A stretch of 14,920 bases of DNA, taken from a bacterium (GTDB lineage Bacteria; Patescibacteriota; Minisyncoccia; UBA6257; JAGGUH01). The DNA lies in assembly GCA_021158645.1 (NCBI GenBank), contig JAGGUH010000062.1, forward strand, positions 1 through 14,920, written 5' to 3'. Below, in pieces: positions 13,840-14,920 of the stretch (within the stretch, counting starts at the first letter, position 1; each line of letters opens with the position of its first letter). Made by a program: the position numbers and the translations under genes. The notes under the pieces are model-generated. The model was not told the origin of the DNA, searched no databases, and saw only the letters and a program-made list of their open reading frames with translations.

Positions 13840-13981
13840 GATTTCTGGCTTTTTACCAAAAATGGTAGTAATTTTTTTTAAAATTTAGTCAAATTTCTTT
13901 TAAAAACTCTCAAAATAATAGAATTTTCCTTAAGTTTTTGAATTTCTAAAAGATGTTTTTTAAAAATTTTTTTAAAAAAAT

Positions 13982-14116
13982 CTAATTTTGTAAGAATTTA
14001 AAATTTAGATAGATATAGATTGAAATTTTTGAAAAATTTGCCATTAAAGTTGATAAAGAGTTATTAACTTTGACAATTTTATCAAATTCTTCAATCTTTT
14101 TTAAGAAAAATTTCAT
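13982..14116 (-). CDS. Possible small ORF, 44 residues, unrecognised
   Basis: This ATG-initiated frame begins MKFFLKKIEEFDKIVKVNNS and ends at a TAG (13982-13984). It is amphipathic at first, then hydrophobic and aromatic (ISIYIYLNFKFL). It starts one base after a strong stem-loop and points towards grpE. Beyond the TAG the frame continues 11 codons to another TAG and a further 11 to TGA. In DNA this AT-rich a 44-codon frame can arise by chance, and no Shine-Dalgarno sequence or homologue supports it, so this is a weak call. Confidence 0.22.
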   Translation of the reverse strand: MKFFLKKIEEFDKIVKVNNSLSTLMANFSKISIYIYLNFKFLQN

Positions 14117-14149
14117 TGAATTTGAGCATTTTTTAGCTGCTCAAATTCA
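14117..14149 (-). terminator. Perfect 12-bp stem-loop downstream of the small acidic gene
   Basis: TGAATTTGAGCA (14117-14128) pairs perfectly with TGCTCAAATTCA (14138-14149) around a 9-base loop. On the minus strand it lies about 25 bases after the TAG at 14173. The T-run of a classical terminator is not directly attached: TGAAATTTTTC follows. It could end the small-gene transcript or act as a leader element for the small ORF at 14116. Confidence 0.5.
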
Positions 14150-14172
14150 TTTTGTATATAACCCTTAGGAAA

Positions 14173-14508
14173 CTATTCTTCTCCATATTCATCTTCCCCT
14201 TCCAACTTTTCTCTAACTCGTTCTTCCATTATTTCGTCAATCAAATCTTCTTTCCATATTAAAATTGCTCTTTCTCTTAATTCTTTTTCACTCTAAGAAG
14301 GATTTGCTTTTTTCAATTCTCTCATTATTTGATTTACTTCATTTTCATCGACGCCTTCTTCTTTTATTATTTCCTCAACTTCTTTTACTATCTCAGGTAA
14401 TAATTCCTCTTCTAATTTCTCCCTTTCTTCATCTTCCTCCTCTAATTTCTTTATATCCTCTGGACCATACTCGTCAGAAAATTTTGGTCTCCATTTCTTT
14501 TTTTCCAT
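14173..14508 (-). pseudogene. Small Glu/Lys-rich protein gene with internal in-frame TAG
   Basis: From ATG 14508 the frame encodes 71 residues (MEKKKWRPKFSDEYGPEDIK onward, mostly acidic coiled-coil-like helix) and ends at TAG 14293-14295. The same frame then continues for 39 codons to TAG 14173-14175, including ERAILIWKEDLIDEIMEERV and the acidic end EGEDEYGEE. The second part has the same composition as the first and has no start codon near its beginning, so the two halves look like one 111-codon gene split by a TAG. The explanation may be point mutation with decay, stop readthrough or a sequencing error. I do not recognise the family. No Shine-Dalgarno sequence is visible; the upstream region is AT-only with several TATAAT-like words. 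Confidence 0.6.
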
Positions 14509-14733
14509 AATTAATTTATATTATGATGTATTTTATATTATATTATGTTCGACCTTTAAATAAATTATATCAAGAAAATTAAAAAAATCAAAAAATAATA
14601 ATTTTTGGGATTATTAATATTCTAACATTCTGCAGAATGTTGGAATATCAAAATGTTGGAATGTGTAAACATTTAAATATTATAGATGTCGAAATATTTT
14701 ATTTGACCTTAAGATAAAATTTTATCTCCTTTT
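14509..14733. other. Intergenic region holding the 8-base array
   Basis: Apart from the array at 14615-14698 this is AT-only sequence with overlapping TATAAT-like words close to the small-gene start (14520-14550), and a perfect AGATAAAATTTTATCT palindrome (14712-14727) just after the stop of the partial gene. The palindrome is followed on the plus strand by a T-rich run, but its all-AT core makes it a doubtful terminator. Confidence 0.5.
14615..14698. repeat. Phased 8-base repeat array with palindromic head (GAATGTTG family)
   Basis: On the plus strand 14635-14698 divides into eight consecutive 8-base words: GAATGTTG, GAATATCA, AAATGTTG, GAATGTGT, AAACATTT, AAATATTA, TAGATGTC and GAAATATT. 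To the left, 14615-14630 is the inverted counterpart of the first two words (14 of 16 positions match), separated by TGCA. The centre is a perfect palindrome, AACATTCTGCAGAATGTT (14624-14641). It lies between two minus-strand genes. Confidence 0.75.
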
Positions 14734-14920
14734 TTATTTTTCTAAAAGGTATTTTTCAACAATTTTTATTACTTCTTCTGACTCTAATTTTGAAGAAACT
14801 CCAATTGGCGAGCCAATAATATCTCCTCGTCCACCCCAAGTAGAATGACCACCTTTTTCTTCTTCTTTTTGGTTGAGTTCTTTCAAGGCTCCGGCTAAAT
14901 CAATTGGCACAAATTGATTG
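14734..14920 (-). CDS. C-terminal part of an unrecognised protein (partial)
   Basis: The last 61 codons of a minus-strand gene run off the window edge and end at TAA 14734-14736. Visible features are VPIDLAGALKEL, then GGHSTWGGRGDIIGSPIGVS and a closing amphipathic helix (SEEVIKIVEKYL). The Gly-Gly-His phrase faintly recalls the C-terminal DHHA1-type domain of DHH phosphoesterases, but it is too short and divergent to assign. Clean composition and the absence of stops support a real gene. Confidence 0.7.
   Translation of the reverse strand, partial: NQFVPIDLAGALKELNQKEEEKGGHSTWGGRGDIIGSPIGVSSKLESEEVIKIVEKYLLEK

Larger units (their letters stand above)
13775..14172. other. Intergenic region between the small acidic gene and grpE
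   Basis: This holds the grpE promoter and uORF (13784-13839), a short TACCA/TGGTA hairpin (13855-13868), about 110 bases of very AT-rich sequence, the 44-codon reading frame at 13982-14116 and the 12-bp stem-loop at 14117-14149. Nothing else is recognisable. Confidence 0.6.

Noticed and set aside
13775..13840. CIRCE (HrcA) or CtsR operator at the heat-shock promoter
   Set aside because: No TTAGCACTC-N9-GAGTGCTAA-like inverted repeat or CtsR direct repeat could be found on either strand.
14265..14510. Plus-strand Leu/Phe-rich reading frame
   Set aside because: It is the antisense shadow of the Glu/Lys-rich minus-strand gene, as Glu/Lys codons give Leu/Phe/Ser on the other strand.
1..14920. 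Genome-wide reassignment of UAG as a sense codon
   Set aside because: The recognisable conserved genes contain no internal TAG; a general reassignment should leave some. Only local readthrough or decay remains plausible.

Overview
The window is an AT-rich stretch of bacterial chromosome, estimated by eye at about 30% GC. It probably comes from a Candidate Phyla Radiation (Patescibacteria, Parcubacteria-like) genome. The reasons are short and diverged housekeeping proteins, lysine- and phenylalanine-rich composition, starts without Shine-Dalgarno sequences, a cysteine-bearing TrbC/T4SS-pilin-like membrane protein of a kind common in that group, and a tmRNA that does not encode its CCA end. The lineage is inferred; no rRNA gene is present. 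UGA works as a stop: the mreB stop overlaps the map start as ATGA. The UGA-recoding CPR lineages (Gracilibacteria, Absconditabacteria) are therefore unlikely.

Layout. 1-962 holds an unrecognised 288-residue protein on the plus strand. 981-4638 is a minus-strand block: pilin-like protein, a leader of about 300 bases made largely of phased 7-base repeats, then mreB, map and tgt. 4941-9008 is a plus-strand translation block: uppS, ssrA (tmRNA with four recognisable pseudoknots), infC, rpmI, rplT and argS. 9014-13839 is a minus-strand heat-shock operon read from one near-consensus promoter: grpE, hsp20, dnaK, an unrecognised membrane protein, dnaJ. 13982-14508 holds small minus-strand reading frames, including a Glu/Lys-rich gene interrupted by an in-frame TAG. 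14734-14920 is the C-terminal end of an unrecognised protein.

The genes cover translation (IF3, L35, L20, ArgRS, tmRNA rescue, tRNA modification by Tgt, N-terminal Met removal by Map), cell shape and envelope precursors (MreB, UppS) and the Hsp70 chaperone cycle (DnaK, DnaJ, GrpE, small Hsp).

The most unusual signal lies between the genes. Several intergenic regions consist of degenerate short words kept in strict phase: 7 bases at 4034-4252, 6159-6200 and 6300-6327, and 8 bases at 14615-14698. The word differs between arrays, but the phase is kept within each, and two arrays are arranged as inverted repeats. One abuts the tmRNA 3' end and another overlaps the likely infC start. I know of no described element that matches these. 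A second theme is in-frame TAG codons near 13784 and 14293, which may reflect gene decay or readthrough.
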